Assembly: GCA_958298945.1 (NCBI GenBank)
Contig: OY282607.1
Span: 79,814,868-79,878,867, forward strand
Source: Atherix ibis
Lineage: Eukaryota; Arthropoda; Insecta; Diptera; Athericidae
DNA length: 64,000 bases
Direction: 5' to 3'
The translations under genes and the position numbers were made by a program. How positions within the stretch are numbered: the stretch's first letter is position 1; the number at the start of each line of letters is the position of its first letter. Under the pieces are notes generated by a model. That model saw nothing but the letters and a program-made list of their open reading frames with translations, was not told the DNA's origin and searched no databases. This document shows positions 34,219 through 61,548 of this stretch, piece after piece.

Positions 34219-35307
34219 CTTTTAGATAATGGAATTTGTACTGTTTAAAAGAACTTGACAAATTTTAGAACAAATGCAAAGAGAATTATTAATTAAACAA
34301 CACAAAACAAATAATGAAAATACTTAAATAATAGTATTCAATTAGTTAAATATTTACTAATTATATAATTAAATAATAGTCGATTGGATCAAATTTTTTC
34401 TTCAAAAATTCTTATAGAAATGAAAACTATTCAAATGTTGGTCAAAGAGCGATTGTTCTATGTCAAAGAAAATAACAATTAATCAATGGTAAAGCTTTAA
34501 AAGTAATATAAAAATAAATATTAATAATTTTTTTAAGTAATATAATATGACTATTTAAAAAAAACTAGAAAACGAATAATAATGTAGAAAATGTTTTCCA
34601 ATAGTTTTCAGTAAACCGCACAAATGTTTAGTTTAAGATTCGGTTTTTATGTGAGTCACACAATTGAGAAGGTTGATTCACTTTTTTTTTTATTAAAAAG
34701 AAAGATTTATTATTTGTTCACTTATTTATACGACAAAACCAATTAATTTTGACTAAAGTATAGACTAAATTAAGTAACAAAATTATTTTTTTTTTTTATA
34801 AAATATTGATTCAAAAACTATACTTTTTAAAAGAATAAACATTAAGTATTGATTGAACACAATTTAAACTGGTCTCGTTCTTTATATATTTTTCGGTAAT
34901 TTTTATAAAATAAATATCTTCTTTTATGCTTAAATAATTTGAATGAGATTCAAATGCTTTTTGAGTAGTGACTAAACTGAGAAAAGCAATATTATTTCAA
35001 AATGTAGGAGTTTTCCTGATTTTAGTATCAGCAAAACTCCTACATTTTTTTTTTAGTTTTACATACAATCACATTTCTAAAAGTATTATAAAATTTCGGC
35101 CAAAATTTCTAAAAACTAGTACAAATTAATAATTTCTAAATAAATTATTGTGCAGTGTTTTAACAATAATAACTGTTCCATTTTTTATTAATGAAAATGT
35201 TATTATTCTTTCATTTTTCCATTGCAAATAATTAGTTTAAGTTATTCGAAGTTGTCACAAAGTGGTTTGGAGACAAGCTTGGGAAAAAAGTTGTGCCACA
35301 GATAACT

Positions 35308-35490
35308 GCTTACTGGTCCGTTGGTCCGTCGGTCGTATAATATAGACACTTTCCTGGGGTAAAATACGTATCTATGTGTGTGTGTAATAACACCCGGTAG
35401 AACAACCAACATTTTCAAATTTTAGAATTTCGCTAAGCTGAGATTCAAACCGAGTGCGAAATGTTAGTCCGTACTTACACGTGATTAGGT
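35308..35490 (-). mobile_element. ~180-bp SINE-like insertion specific to unit 2
   Basis: Unit 1 has an empty site at about 27696. The insert contains a short (GT)n, a ggtccgttggtccgtcggt repeat at one end and, on the minus strand, GGTTTGAATCTC, which resembles a pol III B-box. I find no clear target duplication and no A-box, so the SINE label is tentative; the presence/absence difference itself is plain. Confidence 0.5.
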
Positions 35491-35643
35491 GTATTCACTA
35501 TTTAGATTATAAAACTACTGGAGAGGTGACTACACAAAAATTGTGTCTACTTATTTTCAAAAAAACATTCACAAAAACGCATAGATTTGCAAAATTATAG
35601 ATTTTTGTTTCTGATACAAGACTTCATTAATATACATAATAAA

Positions 35644-37699
35644 TTTCTTTCTTAGTTACTTTACCAACTATTTATGAAAACGGATAAACAACTATGGAAG
35701 AACAACACCCCCGGAAAATTAGAGGCAAAAGAAGAAACCATTTTCTTATTCAAAGTCGAATTTAATATATAAATTTTATGTAAGTTGAATGCAATTTTTG
35801 GTTTGAAATAAAATTTACACAAATCCAATGTGGTATATTTTTGTGTGAATAGAACTTGGTTGCAATTATAGCAAATGTTTTCGAGTTATAAGATTTTGGT
35901 CACTACAAACAAATATACCAGTGACCACGTTTTTAGTTTGGAATTGGAATGATGGCTTGCTCTTTTTTTGAGAATCCGAAATCACAGTTTTCGTTATTTC
36001 GTATAGTCCTCTGCCAGCTGCAGTTTGAGTACATGCAAAAATTCTTTGCCTTTGAACTTTTTTAAGGGATAATATTCACTAGACCAGCCATCGACTACCG
36101 GTTGGTTTTCCCAAACCCTTACAATCAACCGCTATTTAACTGCAAAGTGTAGCGACATCTCTCCCTTTATCCCTTCTAATACTTTCTCACACACGATGTA
36201 CCAAACATTATATATTCATAATTCTTTTAGCGCTTTTATTTTTTTTTAAATAGAATGAAATCATTTGGTCGACTGTATTGCCTACTCGTTTTAAAAAGTT
36301 GTAATATTCTTTGATTTCGGGGAACGTCTTTCCTGTATTTCGAACATTAGTTGAATTATGCTTCGTTGATGGGAGTATTAAGAATTTATTTTAAGCTCAA
36401 TATAAGAAATCAAATTAGTTCTAAAACTGATTTTTGGGCACTTCTATAACTTATTATATTGGAATGGCATCTTTCAAGAAAGTAGCATAGAAAATATATT
36501 TTCCAGAGGTTGTGCCAAGCTCGTGCAAGAAAAAGTAGTTATCCATCGTCGCAATCAGTCCTTTCAGATCTTCCACTAACTCAAAAACGACTTATTTGTC
36601 TTGTCCTAATTTAGGTACAGTTCCTCGTTATTTTCCCAGATAGAATTGAATCTTACAAACTAAGAATGTTTTGGAATAAAAATCTATATTTTAACCATAA
36701 TTTGATTAACATGAATTGCCTAAATGTAATTGTTTATTTACGATAATAAATTATCATGAATTGGAAAACATTATAAATATTATCTTCGTATAATTGTGCG
36801 GAAAATAGCTCGACCATAGTTCTTTTTCAAAAAGTGGATTTTTACCTTTGAAAAGCGGAATTATTAGTCATGAACACAAGGACCTCGAAAATAGAAATTT
36901 TCTTAAAGCTCGAACAGCCATCTTGGATCAATAATCCAAATAACACCATTTCAACTAAAAATAGGATAAAAATAAAGTCATTTATATATAATTTACAGAT
37001 GTGTTAAGCAGTTTTTTAATTATTTAAAAAGAAAGCTGAAATTTGCTAATGCTTATGAAAATTAAAACTATGAACAAAATTTAAATTTGCTCAGAATGGT
37101 GTTTTAAAAACTCTCCGAAAGTCTATAAAATTGACCCGTTAATTATTTCATTTATATTTACAAAATAAATAACAAACCAAAATACGATATCATTTTATTT
37201 TCCAATATGTAAGCGTGATTTTTTATCATTATATTAATATCTCTAGCGGCGATAAATCGAACAACGTGCATATATAAATTTACAATTATTTGTGTATGGC
37301 AATATAAAATTACGTGTTTATATATGGAAATATTGCAAAAGCACTTCTTGAATCTAACATTATCATGACTTGATAATACTTTTAAAAAGAAATTAATTGT
37401 TGGCAAATTATTTCTTAAATAAATTTCACAAGAAAATTCTGTATTTTCATTAAGGGTGTATTAAGCTTTATAGAAACTATTCTAAAAAAATTCTTATATG
37501 TCTACAAGTACTATCGTTAATTTGCTCGAAACATAAAAACTTCACTGTCACAGCCAATTATGTGTAATTTTGATTTCTTCGGCATCGAAAATGTATTAAA
37601 AATCATGCAAATGATTGAAGTATACCAACATGTTAGCAGTCGTAGTTTTAATTCAACATGTTAGCAGGATTGACTACAAAATAGTTTAAAACCATCTGT
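35644..37699. other. Unique flank beyond the duplication
   Basis: No gene recognised. The frame at 37158-37406 is low-complexity. The stretch 37251-37272 matches the duplication-junction filler. A 13-bp phrase aacatgttagcag is repeated at about 37628 and 37658. Confidence 0.55.
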
Positions 37700-38345
37700 A
37701 TAAGGCTAGATTTAAAAAGAAGCTCGATATTTGGGTGCCACAACATTTTGTGTTTGAATTGACACAAAAAACATAAAGCCTTCGCCAAACGGAACGCAAT
37801 CGACCCATTTCTTAAACGGATGTTGACTGGGGATGAGAAAACGGATGTTGACTGGGGATGACGATAATATTGTGTGAAAACAATCGTATTCAAAGTTCGG
37901 TGAAGCGGCTCAAACGATGGCAAAACCTGGACTTATGGCCAGAAAGGTTTTGCTGTGCATTTGTTGGGACTGGAAAGAAATCATCTACTATGAGCTGCTT
38001 TTATATAGCCAAATACTTAATTCAGACCTCTACTGTCAACAATTTGATCGTTTGAGAATCGGTTAAAATTGGACAACAGGAGAAGTGTTATATTCGATCA
38101 GGCAAACGCCAGACCACACACGTTTATAGTGACTCGCCAGAAATTTCGGGAGCTTTATTGAGAAGTTTTGATGCATTCACCTTATAGTCCGAACCTGGCA
38201 CCAAGTGATTACCATCTTAGTAATAAGAAATTGGCATCAAGAGAAGATTGTGAAAATCGTTTAGTCGCGTTCTTCGCCAATAGCGACCATGGATTCTATG
38301 AGAGAGGCATTATGAAGGTACCTTTAAAATTATAAGATAAAATGG
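37700..38345 (+). mobile_element. Decayed mariner transposase fragment
   Basis: The plus strand reads KKLDIWVP, MLTGDE, a WWDWKEIIYYELLLYSQTLN block and then PYSPNLAPSDYHL at about 38178-38215, the order of mariner transposases. The frame changes many times. A 25-bp tandem duplication (acggatgttgactggggatg at 37816 and 37841) disrupts the GDE motif region. Inverted repeats were not found. Confidence 0.8.
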
Positions 38346-39149
38346 TTTATATATCACTAAAATCAGACAATCCGAACTATGTTTAATAACTAGGTCTTGA
38401 GCTAAAGACTTTCTTTTTCTCAAAACCAATGTATATTTTTTTTCGAAACACAACATTTATTACAATGTTACTTGTTTTTTTATTGAACTCTCTGCTCTTG
38501 TCCCAATATCTCACCGTCATGGTTCACCAATAGTTAGGTAAGTCATCATCAGAAAAAGGGTAACTTCTCACATCTAGCCAAAAGTGCCAATGGCGGAAGG
38601 GGAAATAGCTATTGATGATCATCTCCATGACTGGCGATTGCATCCTCTTTTCATACGGCATCTTTCTTCTTTGTTAAGTCGTCAGTTTTTCTTATATCGA
38701 ATGGGATTTTTTTATACGTTTTTTCTCCTAGTTTTATTTTTTCCCAACTTATTTCCCAGGATTTATTTTTGTTTATTTTAAATTTATTAACTTAGATATC
38801 TTATTCTTCTCTCCCTCTCCTTCTTATATACGTTGATATCCATTTCCCATACTAAGAATTAATCTTCGGAGGTTTCTCAAGTAAAATAAAAATCCCATAA
38901 CCTCTATGATATGTGTATTTCTCAAAGCCAAGTTTTCGTCTCACCCAGGTAACGAAGAAAGGTGATCTCTCAATTCTTTCGAGCTCTTAAATTTAAACAC
39001 ATAACACAACAAGTCCCTTATACATACTAAATACGGCATGCATAAGAACATATACTATCAAAAGTAGTTATTGTGTATACACTTCACCACTACCAATGAG
39101 CACGACTCCTTTCGAAGTCCTAAAACAAAAATACCACGCAACGTCAAAG
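38346..39149. other. No recognisable gene
   Basis: Mixed AT-rich sequence. The small plus-strand frame 38584-38781 ends in a hydrophobic stretch but has no supporting context. Nothing else seen. Confidence 0.5.
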
Positions 39150-39500
39150 CTCAGGATCTTGCAGACCAATTGGCATCACCGAATCTTCAAATCCGAGAGC
39201 CATTTTCTTAAAATCTAATATACTGCTAATTAAAATCGGCAAGTTTATACCAAAACAAAACGATCATATCGCTCAGAATTGATGATAATGGTCTCTCCTT
39301 CTTCTTTTTCCCAGAAATACGACCCGATGACACCTTCAGACTAAAAAGCACACGAATTAGTCACTTTTCGCTGATGCAATGGCTTCTCCACAGTCTCTTG
39401 TTAGTTTTCAGAGCTCTGTGCAATGGCAATTTACTTATTGACGTATCCATCGAGCAATAAATGATCCAAATGTCTTCTCTAAGGGCAAAACGTAGTTACC
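39150..39500 (-). mobile_element. Decayed DDE transposase fragment
   Basis: Minus strand, frames stitched: LLLDGYVNK, ENQQETVEKPLHQRKVT-like text, SEGVIGSYFWEKEEGETIII, then NSERYD and DANWSARS. This is the central part of the DDE family seen elsewhere in the window, with the GVIGPYFFE motif unusually well kept. Confidence 0.72.
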
Positions 39501-40222
39501 GCAGAATTATCCCTTGAACAAAGATATATATTTAATGGCTACTAAATTATGGGTAAATAATTTCCGAATTACAAAATGAATAAACATTGCTATTTACAGA
39601 TATATCTCGCAGTATTTTTAATATTTCTGTTTTGACCTAACACTTTTCGGAAGTAGACAATTTACGGAACATACGAGTAGAAAATTTACGGTCATCATTA
39701 CAAATTCGAAAAGTACATTGTAAATTCTGAATTGTTGATCTCGGAAGCTTCACATCTTAACTGAATCGATTATATTTGAATATGTTTTTTTTCCGCACTC
39801 ATCTGAGGTAATAATAAAAATACGGAAGTGAAATTCATCCATAAAATAAGAATAAAAGAAAACATTTTCCAATTACATAAAATCTGCGAATGACTTTAAA
39901 GCGTTGTCCACAAATAATTTCGCACTCTGCAGTACGTATTCGATTGGGAAAACGTGTTCATAATCGCTAAACCGAATATCCAAACAAATCAATTGAGCGC
40001 TCGCTCTTACGCTTTGCTTTACATTGGGGAGACGTGCCCCTTCAATGATAATGTGTTCGTACGTCTCTCATATTAGCTTTAAAACCCGTACGTACATACC
40101 ATATCATACTCCCCCTATGGAAATTTCAAAACTCTCTCACGAATATTTACGCATTCTTTTGGCTTATCTCGACATGCGTAAAAATTAGTAATTTTCATAA
40201 ATATTCAATTACTTATAATTTC

Positions 40223-40285
40223 GTAAATTTCAAAAAGCTTTTCATTTTGTAAGTTTCAAAAAGCTTTTCATTTCGTAAATTTCAT
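40223..40285. repeat. 26-bp tandem repeat, 2.4 copies
   Basis: Units at 40223, 40249 and 40275 (partial) follow gtaaatttcaaaaagctttt plus catttt/c with one or two differences. Confidence 0.85.
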
Positions 40286-40515
40286 AAAATGCGCATATTC
40301 CAATAGTTTTTTTCCAAAGACAATGCACGAGCACGTGTGCAAAAACCAAAACAATATTCGAAGCTTTCTTATCAATTGAAATGGTCGCCGTAAAAGCTTT
40401 TGTCTTTTGCACGTGCTTCGCTCCTAGCCAAAGAATTTATCACACAAAGGCCCGAACTTTTCGATGAGCAAATGAAAACAAACTCGCATCTCTATTGACT
40501 AGATGCTCATGCGAA

Positions 40516-40536
40516 TGTGTGTGTGTGTGTGTGTGT
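40516..40536. repeat. (TG)n microsatellite
   Basis: About ten TG units some 450 bp upstream of the phospho-lyase start codon. Confidence 0.95.
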
Positions 40537-40989
40537 TGGATATTCTCTTTGCAATTGTTTGCATTTGTGTGCGATTTCTGTTCGAATGCAATGTTTTCAT
40601 CGCGTACATAAGAAGGTGTCGAATGTGGAAATGTTGTCATAACAGTTTCGTTCGCATAGCACAGCTGATTGCTTTTCTTAAGAGCGAAATTTTCCGCAAA
40701 CTAATTTTCACACTTGAACAATTTTCGCACTAACAAATAGTGAAAAATTTTTATTCGAAAATTACCGTTTCGTCAACGAGTTATGTTATTTTCAGACTTG
40801 CCGATGTTAAAGATCGGTTTTTGTTAACGATTTCATTAAATAAGCTTGTGTGCAAATATATATTTATTACGAGCGAAAATTAGTTGATTTAAAACCTTTA
40901 AACTTTAAGCAACATAAATAATTTATTGTTAAATAATTTTTGATAAATTCAGAAAAAATAGAAACATTCAAATCGAAATAACCGAAAAG

Positions 40990-54770
<13,781 letters not shown>

Positions 54771-54966
54771 AGTTTAAATCCTTTTGAAATTTTGTTGAAA
54801 CATAAAGAATTTTTTTTTTTGGTAAAAATAATTTAAGCACTTTAATTAATGTTATTTGTAAATGTTAATCTTATTTCTAGTATCTAGAATTTTAATGTTA
54901 ATTGTATAATTGTGTATGGATATATAAATGTATACACATCTAACTTATAAGCTGAAATTATCTAAA

Positions 54967-54972
54967 AATAAA
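54967..54972 (+). terminator. Probable polyadenylation signal of the phospho-lyase gene
   Basis: First AATAAA after the stop codon, about 200 bp downstream. Another lies near 55005-55012. Confidence 0.55.
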
Positions 54973-55245
54973 ATGTTAACCACCTTCATCGTTATACCGA
55001 TAATAAACAATATATATATATATTTTTTTAAATATTTAACAAAAATGGTGCAATTATAATATATACACATATATAAATATCATAATAAATGAAAGAAATG
55101 TTTTTCGATATTAATAAAAATTATAAATGAAAATAGAAGGAAGAAATATTTTATTTATTTATTTATAGAAAAGCATATTTTAGAAAAGTTATGTAATATC
55201 CCATTTAAGAAATTATTTATTATACTAAATTACAAGGAAATGATA

Positions 55246-56467
55246 CCAGGTGTATAAGTTTAAATCCGCTGATTTTAAATTAAAAAAAACATGTTTTTTT
55301 CATAGAAAACAAAAACAAATTTATTCAAAGTACTTGTCCTTGCTAGCTACACATTTTTCCCATCTCTCGGGCAATTTGTGGATACCACACCAAAAAAAAT
55401 TCCTTCTCTTTCGAGGCAAACCACTCATCAAGCCATTTTCGGACGTCCTCGTAAGAATCGAATTGCTGCTCAGCGAGCGCGTGCTCCACCGACGAAAACA
55501 GGTGGTAATCGGAAGGGGCCAGGTCTGGTGAATAAGCGGAGTAGGGTAGCGCCTCCCAGTTGAGTGTCACCAAGTAGTTTCGGACCATTTTTGCGTTGAC
55601 GTGTGCGATGGTGCATTGTCGTGGAGGAAAATCAGCCTGTCATGTCTTTGTTAATAATCCGTATTTTTTCACGCAGAGCACGGTGCAATTTGATCAGTTG
55701 TTGTTGGTAGTGGTGGGCATTGACAGTTTCACCAGGTTTCAATATCTCATAGTAGACGATACCCTGCTGATCCCACCAAACGCACAGCATCGTCTTCCGT
55801 CCGAAGCGATTTGGTCTTGGGGAAGATATTGATGGGTGGCCGGGATCAACTCACGATTTCTTGCGTTTAGGATTCTCAAAATATATCCACTTTTCATCGC
55901 CCTGTCACAATCCGATGCAGGAACGACTTTCTTTTTTGTCTGGTGAGCAAGATTTGCCATGGGTTTTGGCGTCTCAAAGATTGAGATCTTTTCAATCTTC
56001 CCCATGGCACGCAGACGCATGGAAATGGCTGATTGAGTAACACCCAATTGCTCCGCGAGCATTTTTTGCTATTGGCTATCGTCTTCGCCCAAAAGAGCCT
56101 GGAATTGATGGTCCTCAACCTTCCTAGGCCGATTTTCACGCTTCTTGTACCACAAGTTAAAATTTCCGTCTTTGAACCGACGAAACCAATCTCGGCATGT
56201 TGTTTCCGATGAAGTAATGTCACCATAGAGGCCGATTTCTTCAAATTGAAGCAAAAAAGTAGAGCTTCTCGCATATGCGAGGCACAAAACTAGACACGAT
56301 TACCAAAGGAAAAATGTATGTTGTTGTACGAAATTGCTGACAATGTGCACTGATTAATGTTGACAGATGTCAAACTCATAAAAAAAAGTATGGCGTGCCC
56401 ATGGTAGCTTAATACGCTCACTCACGCCATCTATGACCAAACAGCGGATTTAAGCTTATACACTTGG
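55246..56467 (-). mobile_element. Mariner element with Mos1-like ends, 1222 bp, decayed
   Basis: Inverted ends ccaggtgtataagtttaaat (from 55246) and the complement ending 56467 match for about 26 bp with two differences; TA on both sides (55244-55245, 56468-56469). The ends resemble those of Mos1-type mariners. The minus strand encodes, in broken frames, GDITSSETTCRDWFRRFKDG, QLGVTQSAISMRLRAMGKIE, WWDQQGIVYYEIL-like text, AYSPDLAPSDYHLFSSVEHA and a C-terminal KWLDEWFASKEKEFF block. Size is close to full length; several frameshifts. Confidence 0.88.
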
Positions 56468-56519
56468 TATGAAAAGGGTTTTACATTTATTTGAATAACC
56501 CTTATTACAGGATAAAAGC

Positions 56520-57240
56520 TATGTTTAAATTATTTTTTTTTTATTTATAAATCACTTGCGCTAAAGGATTAATGAATATCATTATAATGTTATATGTCTC
56601 GTAAATATTGACCGGACCAGATGAAGTGAAAAATTTTTTACATCGTTTAAGGAAACCTACACAATTTGCAGCGTTTTTAGTAATATTAAATATGTGGTCA
56701 TTCCAACGGAGCTTTTCATTCATAGATAATGGCTGGAGATTTCAGTTTTGCCCCATAGTAATATACTGTCTAAATCGGAATTTAATGAATTTAACCATAC
56801 GTTGTAATTCCATCTCCATGGCCGAAGAGCAATGACGTGCATTAGGAAACGAATATGAAAAACTGAGAGGACTGTCATCAGCGAAATAGTGGATTGGATT
56901 AGAAGTAACAGATAAAAGATAATTTATGAAAATAAGAAAAAGTGTACCATAGAAGAAGTCAAACTCTGTCAAATCTACACTCCCCAGAGACAACAATCCT
57001 AAACTCTCCAGAGAAATGGAGAGTGTGGTTCCACTTTTCAGCTAGATACGGCATCAAATCACCACTGGATCTATTGGTACGGAAACCATATTGACGGTCA
57101 CTGAGGAGTTTCCTTGATTCAAGACATTTCATTAGCTGATAGTTTATCAGTGTTTCCATGACCTTAGAGAGAAGGGATGTTATTGCAATGGGTCTCGCCT
57201 TTTCTAGAAATTGTTGAACGAATATTGTTTTCATCTACGC
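56520..57240 (-). mobile_element. Non-LTR reverse transcriptase relic
   Basis: Minus strand, three frames in order: RPIAITSLLSKVMETLINYQ then SDRQYGFRTNRSSGDLM; LFLIFINYLLSVTSN and FADDSPLSFSYSFP (the catalytic box); and NEKLRWNDHIFNITKNAANC, then FLKRCKKFFTS. This covers fingers, palm and thumb of a retroelement of a different kind from the jockey and R1-like ones above. Clade not assigned. It begins about 50 bp from the mariner. Confidence 0.78.
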
Positions 57241-60200
57241 GGATAAATTCCCAAAGACAAGAATTGGTGGAAAAGCTTATGCAGTGGGTTTGCCAATGTA
57301 GAAGAACACCTCTTCAGAACTACGTGGGATATACCATCTCATTTGTAATTCTTTTTAATTACAAAGGAGAAAAAGAATTGTAAATTACCTAATATCTGTA
57401 TACATTTAGTTCATAAGGATACGGAAATTATACTGCCATCCTGATGTTATGAAACATGATATCATTATAAAATCACTTATTTTTTCTTAAAAATCGATCA
57501 TATTTAAATTTGTGCAAAAATTCACAAGTCTTAACTTTTCAATAGACATTAAAAAGCTTAATCAAAATCTAATGATATGATCTACCAAGAATTTAGTTTA
57601 TGCTTATTTAAAATTATAGAACAAGTTCCATAAAATTCATGATCATCCCCAAATATTAAGTAGAAAAATCGATTCTTTAAAATATATTAATTAAAAACAA
57701 ATTTTGGTAATGTTTTTTTTTTTTTGCTTTTGGTTTTGCTTTATTTTTTTGTTTTTCTCAGATTATTTTGTTTATTTTGTGTTTTTCCAAAATCGAGAAT
57801 TACACCAAAAAAAGAAAATTATCTTAACTCTCAATTCAATTTATTTTCTTTTATTTTGTTTTTTGTTTTATTTTTATTTTTTAGTAATTATAATAATAAT
57901 AATATTGAAGAACACTTTTTACTCTTTTCTGAAAGAAGATTTCCTATAATAATATTTATTATCCTAAATAAACTACAACATTAAATATTTTTCGGAAATT
58001 ATTATTTATCTTTTTTTTCTATTATATATCTTATGCTTATTACATATAATTTATAAATACTCTTTTTGTATATGTATATATATTTATATAGATAATATAT
58101 TTTTTTTATGTGTGTCTGTATATGAATATGTAAATGATTAAAAATATTCGATTATGAAAACTTTAAAGAAGAGCAATTTAAGCAATTCTTAAAGAATCTT
58201 TTAATTTCGATACGAGTATATATATATATATATATTTTGTTTAATATTTAATAATAATCAACATAAAGAATTTATCTTTTTTGGTTTTTTTTTTTTAATG
58301 TATATAATATTTATTCAAATAATTTGAATGTTTTTACAATAAATTTGCAATGAAAAATTGCAACGAGGTAGTGAAAATTTAATAGTGTCATCAACAGTTA
58401 TAAAAGGACTTCTTTTGTTTTTATATATTTTTTTTTAAATTGAAACTAAAAACAAAATGAAATAATAAAATATAATTATATGTATAGGTGATAAGTATAT
58501 ATATTATATTACCATATATTGTATTTTAAATAGTATTTTTTCATTGCAATAGACAAATATTAATACAGAAATGTTGCCTTGATAGAAGTGGATTTTTGAA
58601 TAAATGTAAAAATACTTTATGTAAAGCTTTCGAGATAGTGATCTAAACTTATTTAAAAAGATCTGTTAAAAAATTATATTGACTATTACGATTAAAAATT
58701 TTACAAATCCCTATTTGGATTTCATAACAATTTCTGCTAATTTGTAACGAATTCGCAGATAAAAAAATCTAAAAAAACCGCGCATTTAAGCAGATTTTAA
58801 GCAGATCTTTGTTTTTAATTTATATATTGTAACATTTATAAATTATAGTTTGTTATTTTTTTTTATAATTAAATTTCAATGTTTCCAAATTGTTCAATCT
58901 AAAGTTGTATAAAATAATTGTCTAGGATAGATTTTATGATGATCATTAACAAAGTATACACATATATTATCGATTTTTTATTAATTTTAACTTATTTTTA
59001 TTTTTATCATTTGTAATACTTAGAATTGGTGGTTGGTTATGTTTCGTATTTTATTAAAATTTAGATTTTTATTTGAAAATGGTTTTTTTTTCTCTCTATG
59101 CAATTATTTAAAAAAAATTCTGTTTTTTTTAGAAATCGAATTATGCGCACTTTAAAAACTTATGTGTATATTTACAAAAATTTTGAAGTCATTTCGAGGT
59201 AAGCATAAACATTCTATATTAATAATTTGTTCACAACCAAAAAACTAACGAGTACAACTGAATAATTTTCAAATAAACACTATTAATTTCTTTTCATTTT
59301 TAAATTTGTGGAATTATTTAAGCCATTTAATAATTTCATAATATTTGTTACAATAACAAATTTATGTAGCGACATTAGAGTGAAGTCATCAAATAGATTA
59401 ATTACAAGATATACTCATAGTAATTAAATTAAATAATTTAATAAATATAACTATACATATGTTTTGAATATGTATCGCTATTATTCTTCGGAAACGTACA
59501 CAGCAATAAGCATAGTATTTATTCAAAACAGTGCATTTTAAATCTGAAGTCGATTTATTTACCATATATATTGAATAAATGAAATCAATTTTATTTTTAT
59601 TGATAATAAAAGAAATACTTATTTTGCCAACTGACCGTATTGTCGTGGAACGTTGGAGTTACAATTTACGACCGATATCTTAGGATTTTTTTTTACAACA
59701 CAATACTAAAAATATAAATAAGTATAAAAAAATAAGAAAATTGTTTTTCGATAAAAACTATTAAATTGACAAAAAAAGAATTTCAGAAATTTTAAACAAT
59801 TTAAAAAAAGGAGTCCTCTTTTTTTAATTAGGAAATTTGATGCAATTTCTTGCAATTCTTGAGAAAATATGCAAAGCAGATGAATTCAAAACAAAAGTAT
59901 TATTTTGTAACACCAAAATATCTTTACGATTATATATTAATTATTTTAAATAGATCAATCAATTAAAATATCTACGAGTATGGAGTTTTTGTGCTAAAAT
60001 CAACATGAACACGATTACTTTTTGTAAAGCTTTCAAGCCGCAAACTATTTATTACTGTACTCATACTTAATAATCGCATCTCATACTCGTGTTACTTCAT
60101 AGTAGTTTTTTATATGGCAGTACTAAATAATCAATCAAGGAATTGTAAAAATGAATTATATACATATATTTTTTATACATATATAAATATGTATGGATAA

Positions 60201-61058
60201 ATGTATGTTTGAAGATAATGTACCTTTTTTTTTTGTTCGTTTTTATATTTTCATTAAAAGCCGCGTGTGTGTATGTAAACGTGATTTTGATGAGTATTTG
60301 TGCAAAAGAAGTGCACAAATATTTGCTTATTTATTATATATGTATGTATATAATACTGAATGATGAATATGAAAATACGAATATATTTAGAAATGATATT
60401 TCTAAATATAATATATGTATGGATATATGATCCGTAAATGCTAAAATATCTAAGCTACCTTATACACGAATAAATTGCAATACAATTTCGTAGAATACAC
60501 TTTTAATAATAATAGATTCGTAGTTTATTCTCAAAATATACTTTTTATAATATTTTTATGAAAATGTATGTGTGTGTGTGTATGTATATAGATTTTTTTT
60601 TTTCAATAGCCTATTTATTATATTTCAGATTTTACTTTTTATCCTTTTTTTTCATATAATCTATATTTATATATATATATATGTGGGTGTGTGTATGTAT
60701 ATACCTATTCAATACGAGTAAATATGCTATGTATTATTATTATATATTGGATTTAAAATCTTTCTTCTTATTTATTGAATAATTTACAGTATTTGCTTTT
60801 TTTTCTTCTGTTTTTTTCTTAATTTTTTTTTTCTTCTTTTTATTTCACTCTTTAAAAACATCAATTTTCTTACAATAAATATTTCATTTTATTTTAAAAT
60901 CAATAGTTCGATAAGTTTTTTTTTATATTACTAACATAAATCTATATGAATAAAAGTCTATAAGTATGTTTACATCAATTCTAAAATTATTATTTCTTTT
61001 TTGTAAATATTTTAAAAAGGAAACAAAAATATTTACGATTCGTTCGAAAAATGTATAC

Positions 61059-61076
61059 GGGGGAGGGGGGCTGGGG
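61059..61076 (+). other. G-rich tract
   Basis: Runs of 5, 6 and 4 Gs separated by single or paired bases, in a region with almost no G or C. Confidence 0.8.
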
Positions 61077-61526
61077 TATATTTATATAATTTATATGTTG
61101 TAATTGGTAGAATTTATTCAATTAGTTATTGATAAGAAAACATTTATTTGTAGAGCATAAAAATAAGTGAATAGATAATATGTACAATACATAAACAATA
61201 AATCATCATAGACAATTTAATTACGAAAAAGAATACTGTAAAAATAATTATTAAGCAGAATAATAATATGTATAAATATAATTTATTATTTTCTACGAAA
61301 TATTATATATTAAAATCCATTTATATAAATATATGCATATGCGCGTGTGTTTATATGTGTGTATATATGTATGTATGCATATTGTTAAAAATATATTTTT
61401 ATATTACATAGTTTAACACATACATACATAATAATTACTGTATAATAATACTGCTGAATATGATTAATAATATTATATGTAGTAATTTTTCTTTTCATAT
61501 AATTATTAATATTTATGACGTGTATT

Positions 61527-61548
61527 TGTGTGTGTGTGTGTGTGTGTG
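61527..61548. repeat. (TG)n microsatellite
   Basis: About eleven uninterrupted TG units. Confidence 0.95.

Larger units (their letters stand above)
27881..35643. repeat. Tandem duplication unit 2
   Basis: Second copy of the receptor unit, in the same orientation as 19870-27848. Relative to unit 1 it lacks about 380 bp upstream of the start codon and 81 bp in exon 6, and carries a GC-rich 27-bp insert (33965-33991), a ~53-bp inverted duplication (34105-34218) and a ~180-bp insert (35308-35490). Confidence 0.93.
39501..40989. other. Upstream region of the phospho-lyase gene
   Basis: No coding sequence recognised. It holds a 26-bp tandem repeat (40223-40285) and a (TG)n microsatellite (40516-40536). 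The transcription start and any upstream exon could not be located by eye; the stretch 40600-40989 is the likely 5' UTR region. Confidence 0.5.

Noticed and set aside
57704..57984. Hydrophobic frames of 81 and 86 codons
   Set aside because: Phe-rich translation of T-runs, low complexity, overlapping frames, no start context.
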